Source of the DNA: Ulvibacterium sp965228935
GTDB taxonomy: Bacteria; Bacteroidota; Bacteroidia; Flavobacteriales; Flavobacteriaceae
DNA length: 64,000 nt
Direction of reading: 5' to 3'
NCBI RefSeq assembly: GCF_965228935.1
Contig: NZ_OZ245846.1
Location: 1,798,001-1,862,000, forward strand
The first letter of the stretch is position 1; every line of letters starts with the position of its first letter. Below, one piece after another: positions 8,206 through 15,168 of this stretch. The position numbers and the translations under genes are program-made. The notes beneath the pieces are model-generated. The model did not search any database. It was not told the DNA's origin and worked only from the letters and a program-made list of their open reading frames with translations.

Positions 8206-9612
8206 ATGAAAAGGCATATTATTTTTCTTATCGTCATTTGCATGACATCGGCTCTACATGGCCAGGATGCAGATACCTTGGTGCTTAATTTTAGGGAATA
8301 CCTTGGTTATGTCAAGAAATATCATCCAGTGGCCAAACAGGCCGAGCTGAACATCGGAATTGGACAGGCCAACCTTATGAAGGCCCGTGGTGGTTTTGAT
8401 CCAAAAATTGAAGTGGATTATGATCGAAAGGAGTTTAAGGGAATCGAGTACTACGATGAACTTAATGCAACGTTCAAGATTCCTACCTGGTACGGTATAG
8501 AACTGAAGGGAAATTTTGAACAGAATGAGGGTGAGTTTCTAGATCCCTCCTTGTCCGTACCGACCGACGGACTTTATAGCGCCGGAGTGTCCGTTTCCTT
8601 GGGAAGAGGTTCTTGGATAAATGATCGCATGGCCACCCTTAAGCAAGCCAAATTCTTTAGGGAGCAGACCAGGGTAGATCGGGATCTTTTGGTAAACCAG
8701 ATTTTGTTTGAAGCTTCCTTGGCCTATTTTGATTGGTTGCAGGCCTACAAGGATACGCAGATCTTCAGAAATTTTTTGACCAATGCCCAAATACGCTTTG
8801 AAGGTATTAGAAAAAGTGCCTTGGCGGGAGACATCGCATCAATAGATACCGTAGAGGCAAGGATTGCCGTACAAAATAGGGCCTTAAGTCTTGAACAGGC
8901 CAAGGTAAGAATGATAAAAGCGGCCTTGGATCTTTCCAATTTTTTATGGTTGAGCGATAATATTCCTGTTGAGATACAGCCCAATGTAATCCCTGATGTC
9001 TATGTTGAGGAGGATATTGATGCAACCCTGGAGATTTTGGGCAGACCTCTGGATAGTTTTACCTTGGAGAACCATCCCAAATTAAGATCTTTGGATTTTA
9101 AGATCGATGGTTTAATAGTGGATAAACGGCTGAAAACCAATAGACTGTTACCTCAAATCGATTTGGAATATAACTTTTTGACCGAAACCCCGGAACTTAT
9201 TAATTCCTTTGAGCCAGAGGAATTTAAAGGGGGTGTTACCTTTAGACTTCCATTATTTTTAAGAAAGGAACGTGGGGATTTGAAATTGGCGAAGTTCAAG
9301 TTGCAGGACGCCCAATTTGAGAGGGATAATGCGGAGGTACAGATCCAGAACAAAATATTGGGTATTTATCGGGAATTGGAATCCTTTGATTCCCAGAACG
9401 TATTGATAGACGATATCGTAGATGATTATCAAACGTTATTGACCGCCGAGGAGCGTAAGTTTAGTTTTGGGGAAAGCTCTTTGTTTCTTATCAACTCACG
9501 TGAAAGCAGTCTGATCGACGCCGAATTAAAACAGAACGAAGTACAAAACAAATACTTTACGGCCAAGGCCAAACTATTCAACAGTCTTGCCTTAAATCCG
9601 GAAAACCTCTAA
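8206..9612 (+). CDS. TolC-family outer-membrane efflux protein
   Basis: This 468-aa protein has a signal peptide (MKRHIIFLIVICMTSALHGQ). Two tandem TolC-type repeats follow, each an amphipathic helix pair with an outer-membrane strand hairpin (for example LNIGIGQANLMKARGGFDPKIEVDYD near residue 45). A second repeat begins near residue 290. It is last gene of the TetR/ABC/HlyD/TolC operon, supplying the outer-membrane exit duct. A weak AT-only hairpin (AAAAAAG 9621-9627 with CTTTTTT 9636-9642) follows the stop and could end transcription. Confidence 0.92.
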   Translation: MKRHIIFLIVICMTSALHGQDADTLVLNFREYLGYVKKYHPVAKQAELNIGIGQANLMKARGGFDPKIEVDYDRKEFKGIEYYDELNATFKIPTWYGIELKGNFEQNEGEFLDPSLSVPTDGLYSAGVSVSLGRGSWINDRMATLKQAKFFREQTRVDRDLLVNQILFEASLAYFDWLQAYKDTQIFRNFLTNAQIRFEGIRKSALAGDIASIDTVEARIAVQNRALSLEQAKVRMIKAALDLSNFLWLSDNIPVEIQPNVIPDVYVEEDIDATLEILGRPLDSFTLENHPKLRSLDFKIDGLIVDKRLKTNRLLPQIDLEYNFLTETPELINSFEPEEFKGGVTFRLPLFLRKERGDLKLAKFKLQDAQFERDNAEVQIQNKILGIYRELESFDSQNVLIDDIVDDYQTLLTAEERKFSFGESSLFLINSRESSLIDAELKQNEVQNKYFTAKAKLFNSLALNPENL

Positions 9613-9855
9613 TCGCAAACAAAAAAGGGAAAAGGCTTTTTTGGGATTTTGAAGGGCAAAATATAGATTCAAAATTAATGCAGAAAATCGGAAATTGCTT
9701 ACCCGGGTAATTGTGTAAAAGTGTAGTACAAGGAAGGTTCTTTATTTCAAAGCCTCCTTGGTCGGAATACGTTTGCATCCCTATACCAAAGTAGGATGAA
9801 TATGGAACACCTTTACGCTACCTAGTTACACCCGCACTGTTCATCAGAGCCAATA

Positions 9856-9874
9856 TCAATAGTATTACTATTGA
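9856..9874. promoter_or_regulatory. putative TetR operator, perfect 19-base palindrome
   Basis: TCAATAGTATTACTATTGA is a perfect 9+1+9 palindrome. Its 13-base core ATAGTATTACTAT is identical to the core at 4449-4461 in front of the TetR gene. Its centre at 9865 is 43 bp (about four helical turns) from the centre of the weaker palindrome AAGTATTACTT at 9903-9913, which lies just upstream of the promoter box. This suggests the small genes downstream belong to the same TetR regulon. Confidence 0.6.
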
Positions 9875-9934
9875 ATTGCGAATGTTTAACTTGTGTTTAA
9901 CTAAGTATTACTTTTAAAACATTCGACCAGTTAT

Positions 9935-9942
9935 TATCTTTG
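9935..9942 (+). promoter_or_regulatory. Bacteroidota -7 promoter box for family C gene
   Basis: TATCTTTG matches the Bacteroidota sigma-A -7 consensus TAnnTTTG and lies 62 bp before the ATG at 10004. No convincing TTG -33 element is seen at the usual spacing, as expected if the promoter is weak or regulated. Confidence 0.5.
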
Positions 9943-10003
9943 TATTATCAATAGTGTAATAAAAATATCCGGTAACCGGCCGAATATTTTAAAAGCTGGA
10001 GGA

Positions 10004-10366
10004 ATGAAAAAAGAAGTAATACTGCCCTTTCCCAAGTTTGACGAAAGGAATGAACATAGAACAAAGGCCAACACGGAAGAGATTCCGATCAGACCTGGAA
10101 TGTTATTTAGGGTCGGTAGGCCTTCAAACCTGTATTATGAGTTTATTTATGCTTCCTTATACTTTGATAGGCACAAATTATCGGATCTAAAGAAGCTTTT
10201 AAAATTCCAAGGTACCGAAGTCCAGGTAGTAAGTATTTTAAAGATGAAAGACGGTAGTACCATCGCGGCATTGTCCAGATCCGACGGGAAGGCCTTTTCA
10301 GAAACCGTTACAAAACTCTTCGCCGATATTTCAAAAAGTATAAAGGCCAAGGAACTTCTTGGATAG
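10004..10366 (+). CDS. small protein, paralogue family member C (no signal peptide)
   Basis: This 120-aa soluble protein starts MKKEVILPFPKFDERNEHR, so unlike members A and B it lacks an export signal. Its C-terminal half aligns by eye with them: LKKLLKFQGTEVQVVSIL, then DGSTIAALSRSDGKAFSETV and a terminal helix. The gene has its own promoter carrying the same operator core as the TetR promoter. A cytoplasmic and two secreted versions of one domain around a secretion operon may mean partner or immunity-like roles, which is speculative. Confidence 0.7.
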   Translation: MKKEVILPFPKFDERNEHRTKANTEEIPIRPGMLFRVGRPSNLYYEFIYASLYFDRHKLSDLKKLLKFQGTEVQVVSILKMKDGSTIAALSRSDGKAFSETVTKLFADISKSIKAKELLG

Positions 10367-10423
10367 ACCACTTTGGGCATACTGGAAAATAATTTAACAA
10401 CCCTATATTTAATACAATTGACC

Positions 10424-10720
10424 ATGATCAGAAACAATTATAAAAAGATTTCATTGGCCTTAGCGGCTTGTTTGCTATGGGCAGGAGGAATAAATGGGCA
10501 AATGGATGACACCCTTGTCGTTGATTGCGATCTGGATGTAAATACCATTGCCTATATGGAAGACGAGGAAACCGTTGAACTGGATTTTGATTCGTATTTC
10601 TATTTACCTGAGAATTTTAACCCATATCACGGAATGATTTTGGAATTGAACGACATTATTTATTTGGAGAATGAAGAAGAGGTAATCTTGGATTCGAGAC
10701 CAGGGATTCTTCTACCATAG
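10424..10720 (+). CDS. small highly acidic secreted protein, unknown function
   Basis: The ATG at 10424 (MIRNNYKKISLALAACLLW) gives a 98-aa protein with a signal peptide ending near INGQ. The mature ~72 residues are strongly acidic, with clusters such as YMEDEETVELDFDS and YLENEEEVILD. The two share an I-x-Y-x-E-x-E-E-x-V-x-L-D pattern, suggesting an internal duplication. An upstream TTG frame exists but would displace the signal peptide. It follows family C by 57 bp, probably on the same transcript, and ends before a strong hairpin. I do not recognise the family. An exported, acidic, possibly Ca-binding substrate of the exporter is speculation. Confidence 0.65.
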   Translation: MIRNNYKKISLALAACLLWAGGINGQMDDTLVVDCDLDVNTIAYMEDEETVELDFDSYFYLPENFNPYHGMILELNDIIYLENEEEVILDSRPGILLP

Positions 10721-10753
10721 AACTATGAAGGAGAAAGTTGCAAGGCGTAGAGG

Positions 10754-10773
10754 TCCCCTGAATATTCAGGGGA
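10754..10773 (+). terminator. perfect 20-bp hairpin after the acidic-protein gene
   Basis: TCCCCTGAATATTCAGGGGA is a perfect inverted repeat 34 bp after the stop at 10720, followed by a T-rich but interrupted stretch (TCTTTAGCTTT). It is probably the transcription end of the family C and acidic-protein unit. Confidence 0.55.
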
Positions 10774-10884
10774 TCTTTAGCTTTGGCCATGCTTTAAAAA
10801 AGTGAGGAATTTATGGTTTGTAAGTATTGTTTGTTTTTATCTACCAATGTAACCCAGGTTACCGTATCAAAACAAAGTGACCGA

Positions 10885-10892
10885 TATTTTTG
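10885..10892 (+). promoter_or_regulatory. -7 promoter box before thioredoxin-like gene
   Basis: TATTTTTG fits the TAnnTTTG consensus and lies 20 bp before the ATG at 10913, so the leader would be very short. No clear -33 TTG is seen. Confidence 0.35.
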
Positions 10893-10912
10893 TTGACTAG
10901 GACAATGCAATT

Positions 10913-11536
10913 ATGGAAACAACAATGTACAGAACCGTTCAAGAATTAATTCAGGAAAGTTTACCCCGAACCCTATCGTATAAAGAATATCGGGCCAAGG
11001 TAAGTGAATTGGCGGCCGAAGGGAAATCTACAGGCCCAAAACAGACCGAAGCTCTGGCCAATTATACCCTACTCAATGATAAACGCATGAGGCGTTTTGA
11101 TAAGACCCTGAAGATAGATGCGGAAAGCACAGCATTAATCTCTGCAATCGAGAAAAAAATTACTTTTCTCGTACTCACCGAAAGCTGGTGTGGCGATGCC
11201 GCTCCTACCTTGCCCGTGATGAACAAGATAGCGGATTTAAATGTCAATATTTCGCTAAAAATCCTATTACGCGATGAGAATCTTGAGCTAATGGGCCATT
11301 TTTTGACTCAGGGAACCTTATCCATTCCCAAACTCATCATTATTGATGAAGTTACAGGGGAAGTATTGGGTGATTGGGGACCGAGGCCAAGCACCGCGAC
11401 CGAAATGGTACAGGAATTCAAGGAGTCATTTGGAGCACTTACCTCGGAGTTTAAGCAGGATCTTCAGGTATGGTACAATAAGGACAAAGGGATTACTACT
11501 TTAAGGGATATCTTAGCGAGTCTTCCCTTGAAATAA
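10913..11536 (+). CDS. thioredoxin-family protein with WCGD motif
   Basis: This 207-aa cytoplasmic protein resembles the Thioredoxin_9 family. A beta strand TFLVLTE leads into SWCGDAAP (W92-C93-G94-D95), where thioredoxins have WCGPC. The resolving cysteine is therefore missing and only a single thiol is present at the motif. Later features include a thioredoxin-like SIPKLIIID strand with cis-Pro (near residue 143). A dithiol reductase role is unlikely. A mixed-disulfide or monothiol role is possible. It is convergent with, and overlaps by 24 bp, the TonB-like gene. Confidence 0.8.
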   Translation: METTMYRTVQELIQESLPRTLSYKEYRAKVSELAAEGKSTGPKQTEALANYTLLNDKRMRRFDKTLKIDAESTALISAIEKKITFLVLTESWCGDAAPTLPVMNKIADLNVNISLKILLRDENLELMGHFLTQGTLSIPKLIIIDEVTGEVLGDWGPRPSTATEMVQEFKESFGALTSEFKQDLQVWYNKDKGITTLRDILASLPLK

Positions 11537-12244
11537 ATAGGTAATCGTACCTTTTTGAAGTGCTTTTGAGGAAGAATTGAACTTGGCCTTCAACGCATAG
11601 GTGATTGCATTATCTACCAAACACCCATTGGAAGTGCCTGAACTTTTTCCATTAAAGTGGGCTTCAACAACGTTACCCAGCCCATCTACCTTTATATTGA
11701 TGACTACTTTTCCGCCTTCTATGCAGGTGTAAATAGGTGGTGGAAGCTTATAGTTGGAACGCCCTACCAAGGAAAAAGAAACCGAAGTTCTTCGTTTCGC
11801 CAGATTGTTGGTAAACTCCTTTTTTTGGGCTTCTTTCTCTCCCAGAAGCTGTTTTTGCTCCTCCCGTTTCTTCGCCAATTCCTTTACCCGTTCCGCATAA
11901 TCGGAATCCGCCAATAAATCTGAAGGGTCCTCACTGTCCGTAGCGGCTTTCTGCTCCTCCATAAGCTCCTCCAGGGTTTTAAGAGGCTCTGGATTCCCAT
12001 AACTGGGTTTTTCATTTTCATTAAAGGCCATATGACTTTTAATGGGGTCGGCTTCCTGTAGTTCCTCCAATTTTTTTTCTTCTTCCTTGATCAGCTCTTC
12101 CAAGACTTTTTGGTCCAATACCATCTCTACTACATATTCTTCCGCCTGTCGTTGACCCAAATGGATATTGTATAGCCCTAACACTATGATACCCATGGTG
12201 AAAAATGTGATTAGAAAAGATAACTGCTGACGGTTTAGATCCAT
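11513..12244 (-). CDS. TonB-like energy-transducer protein
   Basis: This is a 243-aa protein. It has a short N-terminus, one membrane anchor (about residues 9-27) and a long charged Glu/Lys-rich periplasmic region with coiled-coil character (about 50-150). A C-terminal TonB-type domain follows (IYTCIEGGKVVINIKVDGLGNVVEAHF to the end). TonB proteins link the inner-membrane proton gradient to outer-membrane receptors. No ExbB/ExbD is seen nearby. It is last in the row ftsX / DUF3098 / uppP / truB on the minus strand, but separated by 74 bp from truB. Confidence 0.75.
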   Translation of the reverse strand: MDLNRQQLSFLITFFTMGIIVLGLYNIHLGQRQAEEYVVEMVLDQKVLEELIKEEEKKLEELQEADPIKSHMAFNENEKPSYGNPEPLKTLEELMEEQKAATDSEDPSDLLADSDYAERVKELAKKREEQKQLLGEKEAQKKEFTNNLAKRRTSVSFSLVGRSNYKLPPPIYTCIEGGKVVINIKVDGLGNVVEAHFNGKSSGTSNGCLVDNAITYALKAKFNSSSKALQKGTITYLFQGKTR

Positions 12245-12318
12245 AACGCTATAACCGATATTTCATCAAAATATTTTAAATCTTCGTTGAACGGAAATGC
12301 CAATCCTTACAAAAAATA

Positions 12319-13032
12319 CTAATGCGCGCTGTGCTTTCCAAGAAGTTTTTCGCTAAAAACAACGGGATCAACGGCTTTATTTACGTTATAACCCCCTATT
12401 TTGGTTCTTCTTAGACCGGACAAATATGCGCCGGAATCCAGTGCCTTACCAAAATCATAGGCCAAGGAGCGAATGTACGTGCCCTTGCTGCAGACCACTC
12501 GAAACTCCAATGTAGGCAATTCCATGGCTTTGATCTCAAATTCGGAGATGACGACTTTTCTCTTTTTTATTTTTATTTCCCTGCCTTCCCGTGCATATTC
12601 ATATAACCGTTTTCCATCTTTTTTTAAGGCGGAAAAGACGGGTGGTCGTTGTTCAATTTCACCGATAAATTTATCCGCGGCCAAAAGGATGGCCTCCCAG
12701 GTTATATGATCGATAGAAAAAATGGTATCGATTTCAGTTTCCAGGTCATAGGACGGGGTGGTCGCCCCGAGCGTTATCGTTCCGGTATATTCTTTTTTTT
12801 GACCCTGTAATTCTTCAATTTTCTTGGTAAACTTTCCAGTACAAAGCAATAAGAGCCCTGTCGCCAAGGGATCCAAAGTGCCGGCATGCCCTACTTTTAT
12901 CTTCTTGAGATGGAATTTTTTCCGTAGGGCCCATTTGATTTTGTTCACCGCTTGGAAAGAAGACCATCCAGAGGGTTTATCAATTAAAAGGAGTTGTCCG
13001 TTTAAAAAATCTTCCTTGGTAAGGGTATCCAT
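12319..13032 (-). CDS. truB: tRNA pseudouridine(55) synthase TruB
   Basis: The 237-aa enzyme makes pseudouridine 55 in the T-loop of tRNAs. The catalytic motif GHAGTLDPLATG is at residues 49-60, with Asp54 as nucleophile. DKPSGWSS near residue 18 and the C-terminal GTYIRSLAYDFG signature are also seen. The length is that of a short TruB without an extra PUA domain. It is 45 bp downstream of uppP on the same strand. Confidence 0.96.
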   Translation of the reverse strand: MDTLTKEDFLNGQLLLIDKPSGWSSFQAVNKIKWALRKKFHLKKIKVGHAGTLDPLATGLLLLCTGKFTKKIEELQGQKKEYTGTITLGATTPSYDLETEIDTIFSIDHITWEAILLAADKFIGEIEQRPPVFSALKKDGKRLYEYAREGREIKIKKRKVVISEFEIKAMELPTLEFRVVCSKGTYIRSLAYDFGKALDSGAYLSGLRRTKIGGYNVNKAVDPVVFSEKLLGKHSAH

Positions 13033-13077
13033 TTCAAGATTAATTTGCCGTCTTTACAATAAACGGATTTTGTGCAT

Positions 13078-13872
13078 TTAACCCCAAAAACTGTACCCAA
13101 TTGCCAAAAGTCCAACAATGAGGCAATAGATTGCGAAATAAGTGAGCTTGCTGTTCCTTACCAACTGGATCATCCAGGTACAAGCGGCCAAACCGGCAAT
13201 GAAGGCGGCAACAAAGCCAGTACTCATGGCCATTACATTTTCGCTTTGGAAATTGAGCTCACCGCTCATGACATCCTTGGCCATTTTGCCCAAAATAAGC
13301 GGCACCACCATTAAGAAGGAAAATCGGGCGGCTTTGGTTTTGTCCACACCGAGAAGTACCGAAGTAGCAATGGTAGCACCACTTCGTGAAATTCCCGGTA
13401 GCATGGCAATCGCTTGGGAGATACCGACGATAAAAGCTTTAGGGTAGTTTACCTTTTTGTCCGTGTCCTTGGCCTTGTCCGCAAAATAGAGTAGTACAGC
13501 GGTAATCAACAGCATGAAGCCGACAAATTGAATATCGCCTCCGAAAAAGGCCTCCAATTTTTCCTCAAAAAAGAGACCGACAAACGTGGCGGGAAGCATG
13601 GAGACAATTATTTTAAGCGAGAATTGGGTTTCCTCGTTCCACCTAAACTTAAAAAGACCGACCAAAATTTCCCAGACATCCTTTCTAAAGACTACAATGG
13701 TGCTCAACGCAGTGGCAAAATGAAGCACTACAGTAAATAGAAGACTTTCTTCGGGAATGGAATTATCTCCTAATATGGCTTTGCCCAATTCCAAGTGCCC
13801 ACTGGAGGACACCGGCAGAAATTCCGTCAATCCTTGGATAATGCCTAGGATTATGGCATCAAGTGTATCCAA
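13078..13872 (-). CDS. uppP: undecaprenyl-diphosphatase UppP (BacA)
   Basis: The 264-aa polytopic inner-membrane enzyme dephosphorylates undecaprenyl pyrophosphate to recycle the cell-wall lipid carrier. The first signature, GIIQGLTEFLPVSSSGH, is at residues 11-27 and the second, PGISRSGAT, near residue 160. The start codon is TTG: the TTG at 13872 gives MDTLDAIILGIIQG, the conserved N-terminus, only 2 bp after the DUF3098 stop. It forms an operon with ftsX and DUF3098 upstream and truB downstream. Confidence 0.96.
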   Translation of the reverse strand: MDTLDAIILGIIQGLTEFLPVSSSGHLELGKAILGDNSIPEESLLFTVVLHFATALSTIVVFRKDVWEILVGLFKFRWNEETQFSLKIIVSMLPATFVGLFFEEKLEAFFGGDIQFVGFMLLITAVLLYFADKAKDTDKKVNYPKAFIVGISQAIAMLPGISRSGATIATSVLLGVDKTKAARFSFLMVVPLILGKMAKDVMSGELNFQSENVMAMSTGFVAAFIAGLAACTWMIQLVRNSKLTYFAIYCLIVGLLAIGYSFWG

Positions 13873-13874
13873 AA

Positions 13875-14144
13875 TTAGTTACGCCTCTTATGCGGATTCA
13901 ACAATATGGCATATACTTCTATCCCGAGTCCAATAAGTACAAGGGTAGGAGCCAAACGTATTCGCCTAAAATTGTAGATATCCTCATTAAAAACATTGGG
14001 GTCATCACTCCCTCCTCCACTCATCAAAATAAAGCCCAGTGCTATGAAAGCTATCCCTATGAACATGAACAGGTAGTTTTTTCGCTGAAATATAAATTCC
14101 GGCTTTGGCGGCTGTCCTACTTTGCCCTTCTGTTTTTTACCCAT
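13875..14144 (-). CDS. DUF3098 family membrane protein
   Basis: This 89-residue protein has a basic N-terminus (MGKKQKGKVGQPPKPEF), two membrane segments (about 25-42 and 66-84) and a basic tail. It matches the DUF3098 family, which in Bacteroidota commonly sits between ftsX and uppP as it does here. The ATG at 14144 is preferred over an upstream TTG, since it lies 8 bp after the ftsX stop. Function is unknown; the context points to cell envelope or division. Confidence 0.85.
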   Translation of the reverse strand: MGKKQKGKVGQPPKPEFIFQRKNYLFMFIGIAFIALGFILMSGGGSDDPNVFNEDIYNFRRIRLAPTLVLIGLGIEVYAILLNPHKRRN

Positions 14145-14152
14145 ACGCAAAT

Positions 14153-15031
14153 TTAATAATATAATTCGTCCGTTTTAAGATTTAGAAAACGTTGTGTCGC
14201 AAAATACGTGCTGATGAACGAAATAAACACTCCTAGGATAAAAACACTGCCAAAGAGGCCTACCAACATGGAAGTATCCCTAAATAGCCCTAGTTCCGGA
14301 AAGTTTCCGTCCAAGTAGAACAAAGCTACGCCCAAAACCAGCAGGGCCAATAGCGCACCAAGCATCCCTAATTTTATATTGGTCCATATGAAAGGCCTCC
14401 GAATAAAGGTTTTGGTAGCCCCCACCATTTGCATTGTCTTGATGATAAATCGTTTGGAGTAAATGGATAACCGTATGGAGCTATTGATGAGCAAAACGGC
14501 AATAAAGGTAAAAATGGCACTGGCCGTTAAAATCCAGAAACTGACCTTTTTTACGTTTTCGCTTAAGAGTCCAACCAAGGGCTCGTCGTAACTCACTTCG
14601 TCCACATAACTTTTCTTGGTAAGTTCTGCCGCAATTTCTTCAATTTGAAGGGGTGAAACAAAGTCTGCATTAAGATTTACATCAATGGAGTTTTTGAGCG
14701 GGTTATAGCCTAAAAAGTCCAAGAAGTTTTCCCCGATTTCCTCACTGTGCATTTCCGCGGCCTCTTCCTTGGTAACATAGGTAGCGGACTTGGTGTATTC
14801 TGCCATGGCCAAACTCTTTTGTAATTGATCTATTTCTACTTCCTTGGCATTGTCTTTTAAAAACACGGATAAGGTAATCTGTTCCTTAAAATGATTGGCC
14901 AATTTATTGGTGTTGAGAACTAGCAGTCCCAGAACCCCCAATAGAAATAATACCAAACCTATACTCAAGACTACGGAAAAGTATGAGGATATCAACTTAC
15001 GTCTTTGGTACTGCTCAAAGGATTTGCCCAT
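14153..15031 (-). CDS. ftsX: cell-division protein FtsX
   Basis: This 292-aa permease-like protein has an N-terminal membrane helix (about residues 17-40). A periplasmic domain follows (about 45-165, including the TKEEAAEMHSEEIGENFLDFLG region), then three further helices in the FtsX/MacB-like C-terminal region. With FtsE it regulates peptidoglycan hydrolases at the septum. FtsE is not in the neighbourhood, as is usual in Bacteroidota. First gene of the ftsX-DUF3098-uppP-truB group, divergent from leuS. Confidence 0.93.
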   Translation of the reverse strand: MGKSFEQYQRRKLISSYFSVVLSIGLVLFLLGVLGLLVLNTNKLANHFKEQITLSVFLKDNAKEVEIDQLQKSLAMAEYTKSATYVTKEEAAEMHSEEIGENFLDFLGYNPLKNSIDVNLNADFVSPLQIEEIAAELTKKSYVDEVSYDEPLVGLLSENVKKVSFWILTASAIFTFIAVLLINSSIRLSIYSKRFIIKTMQMVGATKTFIRRPFIWTNIKLGMLGALLALLVLGVALFYLDGNFPELGLFRDTSMLVGLFGSVFILGVFISFISTYFATQRFLNLKTDELYY

Positions 15032-15078
15032 AGCTATTTATCAATGGTGTAAAAATAGGAAAGTAAGTCCAATAAACT

Positions 15079-15086
15079 TATTTTTG
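15079..15086 (+). promoter_or_regulatory. -7 promoter box upstream of leuS
   Basis: TATTTTTG at 15079-15086 fits TAnnTTTG on the plus strand. It leaves a leader of roughly 75 nt before the leuS ATG at 15169. I see no obvious T-box or attenuator in the leader. Confidence 0.4.
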
Positions 15087-15168
15087 CCCTAAACTAAACT
15101 TAAAGATCATACTTTCATTGCTGTACACATCAATGAGATTATGATCATTTTCTTTTAAAAACCTCTCA

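Larger units (their letters stand above)
9613..10003. other. 391-bp regulatory gap between TolC-like gene and family C gene
   Basis: No coding sequence is evident here. The right half holds the control region of the next gene. It contains the operator palindrome at 9856-9874, a direct repeat GTTTAACT at 9884-9891 and 9895-9902 (11-bp period), a smaller palindrome AAGTA-T-TACTT at 9903-9913, and a -7 box at 9935-9942. A lone half-site CAATAGT follows at 9949-9955. The left half (9613-9850) shows nothing beyond the weak hairpin after the TolC-like gene. Confidence 0.6.

Noticed and set aside
9621..9642. Hairpin AAAAAAG/CTTTTTT after the TolC-like gene as a firm terminator
   Set aside because: The stem is almost only A-T pairs and the loop is 8 bases; too weak to list on its own.
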